Part shown: piece by piece, positions 35,638 through 45,072 of the stretch | Numbering within the stretch: the first letter of the stretch is position 1 | Layout of the letters: each line of letters opens with the position of its first letter | Origin: Gordonia aichiensis NBRC 108223 | GTDB taxonomy: Bacteria; Actinomycetota; Actinomycetes; Mycobacteriales; Mycobacteriaceae | Direction of reading: 5' to 3' | Length of the DNA: 64,000 bases | NCBI RefSeq assembly: GCF_000332975.1 | Contig: NZ_BANR01000013.1 | Location: 1 to 64,000, forward strand | Position numbers and translations under genes: made by a program | The notes under the pieces: generated by a model | Seen by the model: the letters and a program-made list of their open reading frames with translations, nothing else | Database searches by the model: none | What the model was told of the DNA's origin: nothing

Positions 35638-35651
35638 GTGATGTGGATCAC
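35638..35651. promoter_or_regulatory. CRP/GlxR-like palindrome upstream of the transporter operon
   Basis: GTGAT-GTGG-ATCAC contains GTGA-N6-TCAC, the core of the cAMP-receptor consensus TGTGA-N6-TCACA, though the outer T and A are G and G here. It lies about 200 bp before the MHS gene. No gene is seen in 35575-35847. Confidence 0.35.
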
Positions 35652-35807
35652 GCAATCTGTCAGACGAGGTACTCGCTGAGCACCCTCCGCCTGGCAGGTC
35701 CACTGCAGGCGCCTGAAAGAAAGGCCAGGCCGATGACCATCGTGTTACCTACCCGCCGAGGCGAGGTACTCAGCCGCACAGCTGAAACACATCCTGTGCG
35801 CGCGCTG

Positions 35808-35828
35808 CAACATTCGTGCCAACATTCG
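35808..35828. repeat. Short direct repeat before the MHS transporter
   Basis: CAACATTCG occurs twice with a 12-bp period (35808-35816 and 35820-35828), ending 19 nt before the start codon. It may be a regulator site, or may be chance. Confidence 0.3.
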
Positions 35829-35847
35829 GCAATGGTGCGTCTCTAGC

Positions 35848-37191
35848 GTGACCGATATGACTTCCACCCAGTCCCCCACCAGCGACGTAGCGACGAACAA
35901 CGCCGCACATTCGGTCAGCCCTATGCAGCGGCGCGTGCTCGCGGGCGGCGCAATCGGTCAGTTCATCGAGTTCTACGACTTCGCGCTCTACGGCCTGTCC
36001 GCAGTCGTGTTGGCGCATCACTTCTTTCCCTCGTCGAGCGACCTGACCGGACTCCTCGCAACATTCGCGACGTTCGCGGCCGCGTTCGTGATCCGGCCGC
36101 TCGGCGGCCTGTTCTTCGGCGCACTCGGCGACCGCGTCGGACGCCGCAACGTCTTGTTTGTGACACTCCTGACAATCGGCGGGGCGACCGCGCTGATCGG
36201 TTGCCTCCCTACCTACGACACCATCGGTGTCGCCGCCCCGATCCTGCTGGTGTTGTGCCGTCTACTGCAGGGGTTCTCCGCAGGAGGTGAATCCGTAGGG
36301 GCCCCGACATTTACCTACGAACACGCGCCCGTCGACCGTCGTGGCCGGTGGCTCAACACCACCATCGCGGCGACCGCCCTTCCCTCCGTAGTCGGCGGCG
36401 GACTGATACTCGTGCTCACGGAGATCATGGGAACCGACGCCTTCGAATCGTGGGGATGGCGTATCCCCTTCATCCTCGCCGCTCCCCTCGCCATTTTCGG
36501 ATTGTGGATTCGCCTGCGAACCGAGGAATCGCCTGCGTTCAAGGAGGTCCTCGACACCGTCGAGCATCACGAATCGACGCCCGTCCGCGACGCCTTCCGT
36601 GAGCCAGGCAATGTACGGCGCATGGTGCAGGTCATCTTCGTGATGGGCCTGACCGCGATGGGCTTCTATTTCCTCACCGGCTTCTTCGTGACCTATGTCA
36701 AGACAACCGGCGGACTGACGTCACAGCAGTCGTTGATCGCCAACGGAGCTGCGATGCTGCTCTACACCCTGCTGCTCCCGGTCATGGGCATGATCGGCGA
36801 CCGAGTCGGGCGCCGCCCTATGCTCATCGCGGGCACCATCGCGATAGCCGTTCTCGCGGTCCCCTGCTTCTCGCTCGTGACCAGCGGCTCGCTAGCACTG
36901 GCAATCGCCGGACAAATGCTGTTCGTGGTCCCGATCACGCTCTATGGCGGTGGCTGCTACACCTTCTTCGTAGAGGTCTTCAAGACCCGGACACGCTTCA
37001 CGAGCGCGGCGATCAGCTACAACACGGGATACGCATTGTTCGGCGGCACAGCACCATTCGTCGGCACGTGGCTCGTCGGCACGACCGGGGTCAACGCTTC
37101 GCCCGGCTACTACATGGCGGGCGCCGCTCTCGTGGTGCTGCTCGTGATGTTCGTGACGCGAGTTCCGGAAACCCGTCACGCCACCCTGTGA
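35848..37191 (+). CDS. MFS metabolite:proton symporter (MHS family)
   Basis: A 447-residue 12-helix importer. It has the MHS signature (GQFIEFYDFALYG near the first helix; RPLGGLFFGALGDRVGRRN between helices 2 and 3; LLQGFSAGGESVGA) and a repeat of motif A in GMIGDRVGRRPML. The family imports organic acids, betaines or amino acid derivatives with protons. GTG 35848 and ATG 35857 are both possible starts. Being followed by a hydrolase and an amidase, it probably brings in their amide or N-carbamoyl substrate. Confidence 0.9.
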   Translation: MTDMTSTQSPTSDVATNNAAHSVSPMQRRVLAGGAIGQFIEFYDFALYGLSAVVLAHHFFPSSSDLTGLLATFATFAAAFVIRPLGGLFFGALGDRVGRRNVLFVTLLTIGGATALIGCLPTYDTIGVAAPILLVLCRLLQGFSAGGESVGAPTFTYEHAPVDRRGRWLNTTIAATALPSVVGGGLILVLTEIMGTDAFESWGWRIPFILAAPLAIFGLWIRLRTEESPAFKEVLDTVEHHESTPVRDAFREPGNVRRMVQVIFVMGLTAMGFYFLTGFFVTYVKTTGGLTSQQSLIANGAAMLLYTLLLPVMGMIGDRVGRRPMLIAGTIAIAVLAVPCFSLVTSGSLALAIAGQMLFVVPITLYGGGCYTFFVEVFKTRTRFTSAAISYNTGYALFGGTAPFVGTWLVGTTGVNASPGYYMAGAALVVLLVMFVTRVPETRHATL

Positions 37192-37243
37192 CCCATGCCC
37201 TTCGGCAACCATCCTTCCGCACACTTCTCGACAGGAAAGCGCT

Positions 37244-38533
37244 ATGACTTCCGACAATTCCAGTCCCGAAACGTTCCTCGACGATTTCCACCACGTCGCA
37301 ACTATCGGCGCGACCCCGGGGGGCGGAGTCGATCGTCAGGCGGGTACGGCCGAAGACCAACGAGTTCGCGCGTGGTTCACCGACTTCGCGGAACGTCGCG
37401 GCTGGCAGGTGCGGCGCGACGGCATCGGAAATCTCTTTGCCCTCGTCGAATTGGTACCCGACGCTCCGTACGTCCTGGTCGGATCGCACCTGGATTCGCA
37501 GCCTCTCGGCGGTCGATTCGACGGCGCGTATGGCGTCATCGCGGCACTGCATGCGGCGCAACGACTTCACGATGAGGTCGTTGCCGGGGCAACGGTTCCG
37601 AAATACAACGTCGCGGTGGTGGACTGGTTCAACGAGGAGGGCGGTCGATTCGCGCCGTCGATCATGGGCAGTTCGGTGTTCGCCGGATTGATGGACCAGG
37701 AGCAGATGCTCTCAGTGACCGACCTCGCAGGAGTCACCGTCCAGGAGGCGATGAGCAAAATCGGCGCGATCGGCAACGATCCGCGCCCGGATATCGTCGC
37801 CTATGCGGAGATACACATCGAGCAAGGTCGCATCCTCGAACGCGAGCAGATATCGATCGGAGCGGTCGATTTCAGTTGGCACACACAGAAACTCGACATT
37901 ACGGTGATCGGCGAGCAATCACACACCGGCGCAACAGCCATGGCGGATCGCCGGGACGCGCTCGTCGCCGCCAGTGAAGTCGTGCTGCTGGTACACAACG
38001 TGACGGGCGTGGCGGAGCCGGAGTCGTTGGTGTCGTCGGTGGGGCAATTGACGCTGGAACCTAACTCGCCCATCGTCGTGCCGCGACTGGTCAGGCTCGT
38101 TGCCGATCTTCGTGCGGAGCGCAAATCTGACGTGCTTGCCGCACGGGAAAGCCTTCTCCGGAACATCGAGTCGGTGGCGAAGCGCTACAACGTTCGCATC
38201 GAGGTGACAGACGTCGACATCAGAGAGATCCAGTACTACCCGGAAGCGGGGCTCCAGCTCGCGGAGAAGGTGGGCGCAGACGCCGGCCTCGGTGTCCGAC
38301 GCCTACGCACGATGGCAGGCCACGACTCGGTGGCGATGAATCGGATCGTGCCCACAGTCATGATGTTCGTGCCATCCGTCGACGGCGTCTCACACTGCGA
38401 ACGCGAACTCACCATGGATGCAGACATGGTGGCGGGAGTCAACGCTCTCACGGGCGTCGTACGACGGTTGTGCGAGGGCGAACTCGACGGTGTCGAGGCT
38501 GGAATGTCGGACACCGGCCAGGCACGGTCATGA
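37244..38533 (+). CDS. M20-family amidohydrolase (N-carbamoyl amino acid hydrolase / beta-ureidopropionase type)
   Basis: A 429-residue dimetal enzyme hydrolysing a carbamoyl or related amide bond. Metal-binding features are VGSHLDSQPLGGRFDGAYG near 78-96, the paired acids in DWFNEEGGRF, HIEQGRILE, and AGHDSVAMNR with SHCERE towards the end. Members act on N-carbamoyl-amino acids, beta-ureidopropionate or allantoate. Product beta-alanine would fit the aminotransferase and dehydrogenase encoded upstream. The stop overlaps the amidase start (ATGA). Exact substrate is inferred, not shown. Confidence 0.88.
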   Translation: MTSDNSSPETFLDDFHHVATIGATPGGGVDRQAGTAEDQRVRAWFTDFAERRGWQVRRDGIGNLFALVELVPDAPYVLVGSHLDSQPLGGRFDGAYGVIAALHAAQRLHDEVVAGATVPKYNVAVVDWFNEEGGRFAPSIMGSSVFAGLMDQEQMLSVTDLAGVTVQEAMSKIGAIGNDPRPDIVAYAEIHIEQGRILEREQISIGAVDFSWHTQKLDITVIGEQSHTGATAMADRRDALVAASEVVLLVHNVTGVAEPESLVSSVGQLTLEPNSPIVVPRLVRLVADLRAERKSDVLAARESLLRNIESVAKRYNVRIEVTDVDIREIQYYPEAGLQLAEKVGADAGLGVRRLRTMAGHDSVAMNRIVPTVMMFVPSVDGVSHCERELTMDADMVAGVNALTGVVRRLCEGELDGVEAGMSDTGQARS

Positions 38534-40008
38534 GCACGACGATTGCCGCGTCGCAGCTATGTGATAAGTCGGCAACAGAACTGCGTGCCGGGTATCTCGA
38601 CGGTGAGTTCACACCGATCGAGGTGATCGAGTCGACACTGCAACGCATCCGTGATGCCAACGGTGACAGGGAAACCGGGATCAACGCGTTCACCGAGGTT
38701 CTCGACGACGAAGCACGAACCGCAGCGGCCGCCGCCACCGAATGGCTGGCGAATGCGCGGCACCACGATGATCCGCTTCCGCCACTGTTCGCAATCCCAC
38801 TCGCCACCAAAGAGAAGCACGCGTTGCAGGGACGCACCCTCGAGCAGGGTCTCGCCGCGCACCGTGGCCGTATCGCCGATCACGATCATCCAATCGTCAC
38901 GCGCGTTAAGGCGGCCGGAGCGATCATTCACGCACGCACCACATCGCCCGAATTCAGTTGCGCGACGGTCACTCATTCGCCGATGTGGGGGATCACGCGC
39001 AACCCGTTCAATCTCGCGGCATCTCCTGGCGGGTCATCGGGCGGGGCGGGAGCGGCACTCGCTGCGGGGATGGCCACGCTGGGCACCGCGAGCGATATAG
39101 CGGGATCGACAAGAATTCCCGCAGGGTTCACCGGCACCGTTGGTTACAAGGCTCCGTACGGGCGCGTCCCCGGGGCTCCGCCGCTGTGCGCCGACACTTA
39201 CCGTGGTGACGGCCCGATGGCTCGCACGGTTGCCGACGCCGCACTGCTGGCCGATGTGATGTCTGGCCGCCATCCCAGTGATCACTCCAGCTGGGGCGGC
39301 CCCGGCAATCTCGGTCGCAGGCTGGCTCATGCTCCGGACTCACTCGCCGGAATCCGAGTCGGCATCAGCATCTCACTGGGCGACTTCGTTGTTCACCCCG
39401 ACATCGCCGCGGCGACCACGAGGGCCGCCGACGCGCTTGCACAGCGCGGAGCCGAGGTCGTCGAAGTGACTCTGTCATGGACCACCACACAGATCCGCGA
39501 CGCCATCTTCGCCCACTTCGGACATCTACTCGGGCCGGCAATGCGAGCCGAGACAGCCGGCGGACCGCCCGTCGCCGCCTACACGGAACAGTTCATGCGC
39601 GACGCCGAGAGCGCCGCCCATAGGTTTTCCCACTTGGATTCCATCGTCGCCGACGCCCGTGTGCAGAGTGAGCTGGCCGCAGCAATGTCCGATGTCGACG
39701 CACTCCTGTGCCCAGTCTCGGCCGTGACGTCACTGGCCGCAGACGGTGACTATCTGGATGGCATCGACGTCGCAAGCTGTCCTGAAACGGTGCATCTCGA
39801 ACACTATTGGGAGGCACACTTGACGAGCCCGTTCAACGTCGCCAACCGATGTCCTGTCCTCGCCGTCCCTGCAGGTGTCGCAAGCGACGGGGTGCCGATC
39901 GGCGTGCAACTGGTCAGCCATCCCTTCGATGAACTGACTCCGTTTCGGCTGGGCGCTGCACTGGAACAGGAGTTGCCTCAGCCTCGGTGGCGTTCACACT
40001 CGTCGTGA
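38530..40008 (+). CDS. Amidase-signature family amidase
   Basis: A 492-residue Ser-Ser-Lys hydrolase. The catalytic Lys is in IPLATKEKHA near 100, and the Ser-rich signature ASPGGSSGGAGAALAAGMA continues to the nucleophile region ASDIAGSTRIPA near 200. ATG 38530 overlaps the preceding stop, so the two hydrolases are co-translated. The nucleophile neighbourhood reads DIAGS where many relatives have DIGGS. It releases ammonia from an amide; the substrate likely enters through the MHS importer. Confidence 0.92.
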   Translation: MSTTIAASQLCDKSATELRAGYLDGEFTPIEVIESTLQRIRDANGDRETGINAFTEVLDDEARTAAAAATEWLANARHHDDPLPPLFAIPLATKEKHALQGRTLEQGLAAHRGRIADHDHPIVTRVKAAGAIIHARTTSPEFSCATVTHSPMWGITRNPFNLAASPGGSSGGAGAALAAGMATLGTASDIAGSTRIPAGFTGTVGYKAPYGRVPGAPPLCADTYRGDGPMARTVADAALLADVMSGRHPSDHSSWGGPGNLGRRLAHAPDSLAGIRVGISISLGDFVVHPDIAAATTRAADALAQRGAEVVEVTLSWTTTQIRDAIFAHFGHLLGPAMRAETAGGPPVAAYTEQFMRDAESAAHRFSHLDSIVADARVQSELAAAMSDVDALLCPVSAVTSLAADGDYLDGIDVASCPETVHLEHYWEAHLTSPFNVANRCPVLAVPAGVASDGVPIGVQLVSHPFDELTPFRLGAALEQELPQPRWRSHSS

Positions 40009-40009
40009 T

Positions 40010-40786
40010 TCAGCTAATCGCGACTGTGCGTCCTGCCGCGTGCGACGCGCGCCTCGACGCCACGTACGCGAGTACGAGCGCGACGATACCGACCACGCCG
40101 ATCACCACGACCGGAGTCGACGACGACCACGCGTTCACCACGATGGCGACCAAGGCCCACGCCAGGGTGATCGGGAGTGCGGGCAGCGCGGCGCCGTACA
40201 GATAGGTGACCGCGATCCCGACGAGCGCGGCAAGGATCAGCACGACGAGTTGCCACCCGACCGACGACTCGTCGGCGATACCGCTGCGCGCGATGTCGGA
40301 CGCCCAGTTGACGAACACCGCGGCCGTCGCCCACCCCGCATAGATGCCGATCGTGATGCGTACAAGCGTTGTGGTCGACGAGGATTCGTCGACCGGCATT
40401 GCCGCGATACGCGCGGCGTCGAGAAGCACGATCGCCATGACTGTGAGCAGGATCGACGGCAGCCAGTCGATCGACGCCGCCGACACGATCAGCCAGAGCG
40501 TGGCTGCACCGCATGCGATGGCGAGGTCGACGGCGAGGCGTTGCCCGAACTGCCGTTCGCGAACGAAGACGACACCGGTGATGATCGCCAGCACATAGAT
40601 GACGCTCCAGATCGCGAACGCGTAGCCGGCGGGACTGATGAACAAGTCGACGCCGTCGTCGTTGGGCTGGCCGTCGAAGAGTGCGAGCGGGACGAACACC
40701 GCGAGTGCTTGCGTGATGGACAGAATCAGGACAGCCCATGCGGCGGGTGTCGAGATGTGGGAGGACTGTCGGACGTCGGGAGTCAT
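40010..40786 (-). CDS. TspO/MBR-like multi-helix membrane protein
   Basis: A 258-residue membrane protein with about seven to eight hydrophobic segments. FISPAGYAFAIWSVIYVLA resembles the tryptophan-rich sensory protein (TspO) signature, and bacterial relatives are annotated tryptophan-rich sensory protein. The ATG at 40786 was chosen over an in-frame TTG at 40807. The gene converges on the amidase with 1 bp between stops. Function is unknown; TspO proteins bind tetrapyrroles and other ligands. Confidence 0.72.
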   Translation of the reverse strand: MTPDVRQSSHISTPAAWAVLILSITQALAVFVPLALFDGQPNDDGVDLFISPAGYAFAIWSVIYVLAIITGVVFVRERQFGQRLAVDLAIACGAATLWLIVSAASIDWLPSILLTVMAIVLLDAARIAAMPVDESSSTTTLVRITIGIYAGWATAAVFVNWASDIARSGIADESSVGWQLVVLILAALVGIAVTYLYGAALPALPITLAWALVAIVVNAWSSSTPVVVIGVVGIVALVLAYVASRRASHAAGRTVAIS

Positions 40787-41335
40787 ATGTCCGAGTTTAC
40801 GGATCAAAGAAGCTCCCCAACCGCGTCATTGAGCCGCGTTCCGGTTGCGATTCGTCTCGCCCTGCGTGACATATCGCAACCGCAACTAATGAGCACCACG
40901 ACCACGAGCCCAGCGACAATCAGGGGCGAAGAACCTCGCACTCCCGTCAACGGAGGAAGTCACTCACGCCGCAACCGCATCGTCGAAAGACGCTTCCTGG
41001 CAACCGAATAGACGAACGGTGCTCAAGGGAATATGAATCGGCGCGCTGGGCATCGTCGCTGTAAGTGGTGCGGTGGTCACGGTCCGCGCTCTAGGCAACG
41101 GCGTCTTCGACGCGGACGAGGGTTCGCCGTACGAGCTGTGGTCGTCCTGGAAAGTCAGAGAAAGGGGGTGCGTGGGATCGTCGCGGCGGGCACCTCGTCT
41201 CGTTTCGCCTCGGATATCCCGCACGCGATGCCTCGAAATCGCCACGGCGTCGACTGAACGAGGTGGTTCGAGCGGAGTGAGCAGCGACGGCGATCAGACG
41301 ACGTGCAATCGTTCCCGTTGGGACGGTCATCGTTG
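40787..41335. other. Gene-free intergenic stretch
   Basis: About 550 bp with no convincing gene. Open frames here (for example 40964-41245 on the minus strand) have no recognisable family, ribosome site or clear coding pattern. No strong repeat or hairpin was seen. Confidence 0.5.
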
Positions 41336-41407
41336 CTCCCCCACCAGGACTCGAACCTGGAATGCCTGAACCAAAATCAGAAGTGTTGCCGATTACACCA
41401 TGGGGGA
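41336..41407 (-). tRNA. tRNA-Gln (anticodon TTG)
   Basis: 72 nt on the minus strand. The acceptor stem TCCCCCA pairs with TGGGGGA, with discriminator G. The D-arm holds GTAATCGGCAAC; the anticodon stem TCTGA/TCAGG encloses TTTTGGT with anticodon TTG; the T-arm is CCAGG-TTCGAGT-CCTGG. CCA is not encoded. The 5' end follows the fabG-like terminator region on the same strand by about 100 bp. Confidence 0.96.
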
Positions 41408-41504
41408 TTACTCGCCTAGAAGTGTGCCACAGGCACGGCTGACGATTGTGCCACGGGTGGCCGCGGCGATCTCAACCAGCGAAGTCACGCGGACCCGACG
41501 AAAG

Positions 41505-41566
41505 ACGCGGGCCGAATTGGCAGACGCGGCTGGTACACCAGCCGCGTTCTCCAGAACGGCCCGCGT
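41505..41566 (-). terminator. Nested hairpins downstream of the FabG-type gene
   Basis: Perfect outer arms ACGCGGGCCG (41505-41514) and CGGCCCGCGT (41557-41566) enclose a perfect 11-bp inner hairpin, ACGCGGCTGGT-AC-ACCAGCCGCGT (41524-41547). It lies 36 bp past the reductase stop and before tRNA-Gln, so it probably ends the reductase mRNA. No T-run. Confidence 0.65.
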
Positions 41567-41601
41567 TTGCGGGACGAGACCGGCCCGCGCCCGACCGACC
41601 C

Positions 41602-42357
41602 TCAGTCCTTCGGGCCGCCGGCGACGTAGATGACCTGGCCGGAGACGAAGCCCGCGCCCTCGGAGACGAAGAACGACGCGGTGTGCGCGATGTCCTCGGG
41701 CTTGCCGGTGCGGGCGACAGGGATCGCCGAGGCGTTGAGCTTCTTGAACTCCTCGAAGTCCATGCCGACGCGGGCGGCGGTGGCTGCTGTCATGTCGGTC
41801 TCGATGAAACCGGGGGCGATGGCGTTGGCGGTCACGCCGAACTTGCCCAGCTCGATGGCGAGCGTCTTGGTGAAGCCCTGCATGCCTGCCTTGGCGGCCG
41901 AGTAGTTGGCCTGACCGCGGTTGCCCAGAGCCGACGTCGACGACAGGTTGACGATGCGACCCCACCCGGCGTCGACCATGTACTTCTGGCAGGCGCGGCT
42001 CATCAGGAAGGCGCCGCGCAGGTGCACGCCCATGACGGCGTTCCAGTCGTCGACGCTCATCTTGAAGAGCAGGTTGTCGCGCAGGATGCCCGCGTTGTTC
42101 ACCAGCACGGTCGGCGCGCCGAGTTCGGCGGCCACCTTCTCGACGGCAGCGGTGACCGACGCCTCGTCGGACACGTCGGCCCCGACGGCGATCGCCTTGC
42201 CGCCCGCATCGTTGATGGCCTTCGCGGTCTCGGTGGCGGCCTCCTCGGTGATGTCGAGAACGGCGACGGCCAGACCGTCGTCGGCGAGGCGCTTGGCCAC
42301 CGCCGCGCCGATGCCGCGTCCCGAACCGGTCACGATTGCTGTCTTCTGCGCGCTCAT
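41602..42357 (-). CDS. Short-chain dehydrogenase, 3-oxoacyl-ACP reductase type (FabG-like)
   Basis: A 251-residue NAD(P)H-dependent reductase of the SDR family. The Rossmann motif TGSGRGIG is at 10-17, NNAG near 87, and the catalytic Ser and YSAAK near 139 and 152-156. The C-terminus VAGGPKD is near that of actinobacterial FabG-like enzymes. ATG 42357 follows AAGGAG. It lies alone, divergent from glmU, so a role in the main fatty acid cycle is plausible but not proven; a ketoreductase for another acyl substrate is the alternative. Confidence 0.88.
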   Translation of the reverse strand: MSAQKTAIVTGSGRGIGAAVAKRLADDGLAVAVLDITEEAATETAKAINDAGGKAIAVGADVSDEASVTAAVEKVAAELGAPTVLVNNAGILRDNLLFKMSVDDWNAVMGVHLRGAFLMSRACQKYMVDAGWGRIVNLSSTSALGNRGQANYSAAKAGMQGFTKTLAIELGKFGVTANAIAPGFIETDMTAATAARVGMDFEEFKKLNASAIPVARTGKPEDIAHTASFFVSEGAGFVSGQVIYVAGGPKD

Positions 42358-42554
42358 CCGAACTCCTTCATTACGTGTGCGCCTACTGTGACGTGCGTCC
42401 CTTCGGTTCTATCAGTCGACACACGCGGCACCTCCACCACCTGCACCGAAGTCAGCGACGCGCGGGCTACTCAGTAGTATCGGGCCGTCGCGCGTCGAGA
42501 CGGTGGTCTGAGGCGGATGCGGCCGCATGATCCCGACCCTCGGAAGAGGTGGAT

Positions 42555-44030
42555 ATGACAGAGAAGTCAGCAGCGACAGCCGTGATCGTCCTCGCCGCAG
42601 GCGCGGGCACTCGGATGAAGTCCAAGACCCCGAAGATCCTGCACGCCATCGGCGGACGCTCACTCGTCGGCCATGTGCTGCACGGTGCGGCAGCCGCATC
42701 CCCTGATCGTCTCGTCGCCGTCGTGGGCCACGAGCGCGAACGCGTCACTGCGGCCGTCAACGAGATCGCCGACGAGCTCGGCACCGACGTCGTTGTGGCC
42801 GTGCAGGATTCGCCCGCCGGGACAGGCGATGCAGCGCGTGCAGGTCTGACCGCACTCCCCGACGACTTCGTCGGCACCGTGATCGTCACCGCCGCCGACA
42901 TCCCACTCCTCGACGGCCGGACGATCGAGGATCTCGTCGCCACACACACAGCAGGCGAGGGCGCAGCAGTCACGCTGACCGGGTTCATCGCCGACGAGCC
43001 GACCGGTTACGGGCGCATCATCCGCACCAACGACGGATCGGTGCAGGCCATCGTCGAGGAGAAGGACGCGACCGACGCGCAGCGCGCGATCACCGAGGTC
43101 AACGCGGGCATCTACGCCTTTGACGCCGACGCGCTGCGCACTGCGCTGCAACAGCTTTCCACCGACAACGCGCAGGGGGAGTTCTACCTGACCGACGTCA
43201 TCGAGATCGCACGTACGGGGGGCAAGACCGTCCGCGCACACATCGTCGATGACCCGCTCGTCGTCGCGGGCTGCAACGACCGTGCACAACTGTCCGCACT
43301 CGGCTCCGCGCTCAACGCGACGATCGTCCGACGTCACCAGCTCGCGGGCGTCACCGTGGTCGATCCGGCAAGCACGTGGATCGACGTCGACGTGGAGATC
43401 GAGTCCGACGTCCGGATCGAACCCGGTACCCAGCTGCACGGTCGCACCCGCATCGCCGAGGACGCCGTCGTCGGCCCCGACACCACCCTCACCGACGTGG
43501 TGGTCGGGCGCGGGGCGTCGGTGATCCGTACCCACGGCTCCGAGGCGGTCGTCGGCGACGACGCTTCCGTCGGCCCGTTCGCCTACCTGCGCCCGGGCAC
43601 CGACTTGGGTGCGCGAGGCAAGATCGGCACCTTCGTCGAGACCAAGAAGGCCAGCATCGGCGCAGGTAGCAAAGTCCCGCACCTCACCTATGTCGGCGAC
43701 GCGACGATCGGCGAGGAGTCCAACATCGGGGCGTCGAGCGTCTTCGTCAACTACGACGGCGTCAACAAGCACCAGACGGTGATCGGGTCGCATTGTCGGA
43801 CGGGCTCGGACAACATGTTCGTCGCTCCGGTGCAGGTCGGTGACGGCGCCTATACCGGGGCAGGTACGGTCATTCGGGACGATGTCCCGCCCGGCGCCCT
43901 CGCGGTCTCGTCGGGTCCACAACGCAACATCGACGGTTGGGTACCCCGCAAACGCCCCGACACGGCAGCCGCGCGCGCCGCGATCGAGGCGGGCGCGACC
44001 GATACCCGGCCCGAACAGCCCGGCTCCTAG
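42555..44030 (+). CDS. glmU: Bifunctional UDP-N-acetylglucosamine pyrophosphorylase / glucosamine-1-phosphate N-acetyltransferase
   Basis: A 491-residue cytosolic enzyme making UDP-GlcNAc for peptidoglycan and the arabinogalactan linker. The uridyltransferase half starts with [18 protein letters not shown], with later GDAARAGL and [10 protein letters not shown]. From about 255 the acetyltransferase half is a left-handed beta-helix of hexapeptide repeats, with [22 protein letters not shown] and [12 protein letters not shown] 42555 follows GGAAGAGG; a GTG at 42549 is in frame. A TAGTAT box at 42475-42480 may be its -10. It is followed by prs, as in mycobacteria. Confidence 0.97.
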   Translation: MTEKSAATAVIVLAAGAGTRMKSKTPKILHAIGGRSLVGHVLHGAAAASPDRLVAVVGHERERVTAAVNEIADELGTDVVVAVQDSPAGTGDAARAGLTALPDDFVGTVIVTAADIPLLDGRTIEDLVATHTAGEGAAVTLTGFIADEPTGYGRIIRTNDGSVQAIVEEKDATDAQRAITEVNAGIYAFDADALRTALQQLSTDNAQGEFYLTDVIEIARTGGKTVRAHIVDDPLVVAGCNDRAQLSALGSALNATIVRRHQLAGVTVVDPASTWIDVDVEIESDVRIEPGTQLHGRTRIAEDAVVGPDTTLTDVVVGRGASVIRTHGSEAVVGDDASVGPFAYLRPGTDLGARGKIGTFVETKKASIGAGSKVPHLTYVGDATIGEESNIGASSVFVNYDGVNKHQTVIGSHCRTGSDNMFVAPVQVGDGAYTGAGTVIRDDVPPGALAVSSGPQRNIDGWVPRKRPDTAAARAAIEAGATDTRPEQPGS

Positions 44031-44087
44031 CCACGCCACCCACCGGCGGAGCCACCCACCGGCCGACGATCGAGTAGAAGAGTTTCC

Positions 44088-45065
44088 ATGACCTGGACCA
44101 CGGACAACCAGAAGAACCTGATGCTGTTCTCGGGGCGCGCCCACCCCGATCTGGCACAGGCTGTCGCCGACGAACTCGGCATCACGCTGACCCCGCAGAC
44201 CGCGCGGAACTTCGCCAACGGCGAGATCTTCGTCCGCTACGAGGAGTCGGTCCGCGGTTCGGACGCCTTCGTGATCCAGAGCTGCCCCGCCCCGCTCAAC
44301 GAGTGGGTCATGGAGGCGCTGATCATGATCGACGCCCTCAAGCGCGGTTCAGCCAAGCGCATCAGCGTGATCCTGCCGTTCTACCCGTACGCACGCCAGG
44401 ACAAGAAGGCCCGCGGCCGTGAGCCGATCTCGGCCCGCCTGATCGCCGACCTGATGAAGACCGCGGGCGCCGACCGCATCATCTCCGTCGACCTGCACAC
44501 CGACCAGATCCAGGGCTTCTTCGACGGCCCCGTCGACCACATGCACGCCCAGGGCCAGCTGTCGGACTACGTGCGCGGCAAGTACGGCATCGACAACCTC
44601 GTCGTCGTGTCGCCGGATTCGGGTCGTGTGCGCGTGGCGGAGAAGTGGTCGGACGCTCTCGGCGGCGCGCCGGTCGCGTTCATCCACAAGACGCGTGACC
44701 CGATGGTCGCCAACCAGATCGTCGCGCACCGCGTCGTCGGTGAGGTCGAGGGACGTACCTGTGTGGTCATCGACGACATGATCGACACCGGCGGCACCAT
44801 CGTCGGTGCTGTGTCGAAGCTGAAGGAAGCGGGCGCGGGCGACGTCATCATCGCCACCACGCACGCCGTCTTCTCCGATCCCGCCGCCGAGCGCCTCGCC
44901 AACTCCGAGGCCGACGAGGTGATCGTCACCGACACCCTGCCGATTCCGCAAGAGAAGCGTTTCGAGAAACTGACCGTGATCTCGATCGCCCCGCTGCTGG
45001 CCCAGACCATCCGCGAGGTCTTCGAACACGGCTCGGTGACAAGCCTTTTCGACGGCAACGCCTGA
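44088..45065 (+). CDS. prs: Ribose-phosphate pyrophosphokinase (PRPP synthetase)
   Basis: A 325-residue enzyme making PRPP from ribose 5-phosphate and ATP for nucleotide, His and Trp synthesis and, in mycolata, decaprenyl-phosphoryl arabinose. Conserved parts are FANGEIFVRYEESVRG, the flexible loop YARQDKKARGREPISARL, the metal site DLHTDQIQGFFD and the PRPP loop VVIDDMIDTGGTI. It follows glmU by 57 bp and precedes an MFS gene by 7 bp. Confidence 0.97.
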   Translation: MTWTTDNQKNLMLFSGRAHPDLAQAVADELGITLTPQTARNFANGEIFVRYEESVRGSDAFVIQSCPAPLNEWVMEALIMIDALKRGSAKRISVILPFYPYARQDKKARGREPISARLIADLMKTAGADRIISVDLHTDQIQGFFDGPVDHMHAQGQLSDYVRGKYGIDNLVVVSPDSGRVRVAEKWSDALGGAPVAFIHKTRDPMVANQIVAHRVVGEVEGRTCVVIDDMIDTGGTIVGAVSKLKEAGAGDVIIATTHAVFSDPAAERLANSEADEVIVTDTLPIPQEKRFEKLTVISIAPLLAQTIREVFEHGSVTSLFDGNA

Positions 45066-45072
45066 CACTCCC

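Noticed and set aside
40964-41245. 93-residue minus-strand frame upstream of tRNA-Gln
   Set aside because: No ribosome site, no family resemblance and no neighbouring operon.
42660-44144. 494-residue minus-strand frame opposite glmU
   Set aside because: Shadow of a long GC-rich gene; Arg/Asp/Gly-rich with no family features, while glmU on the other strand is certain.
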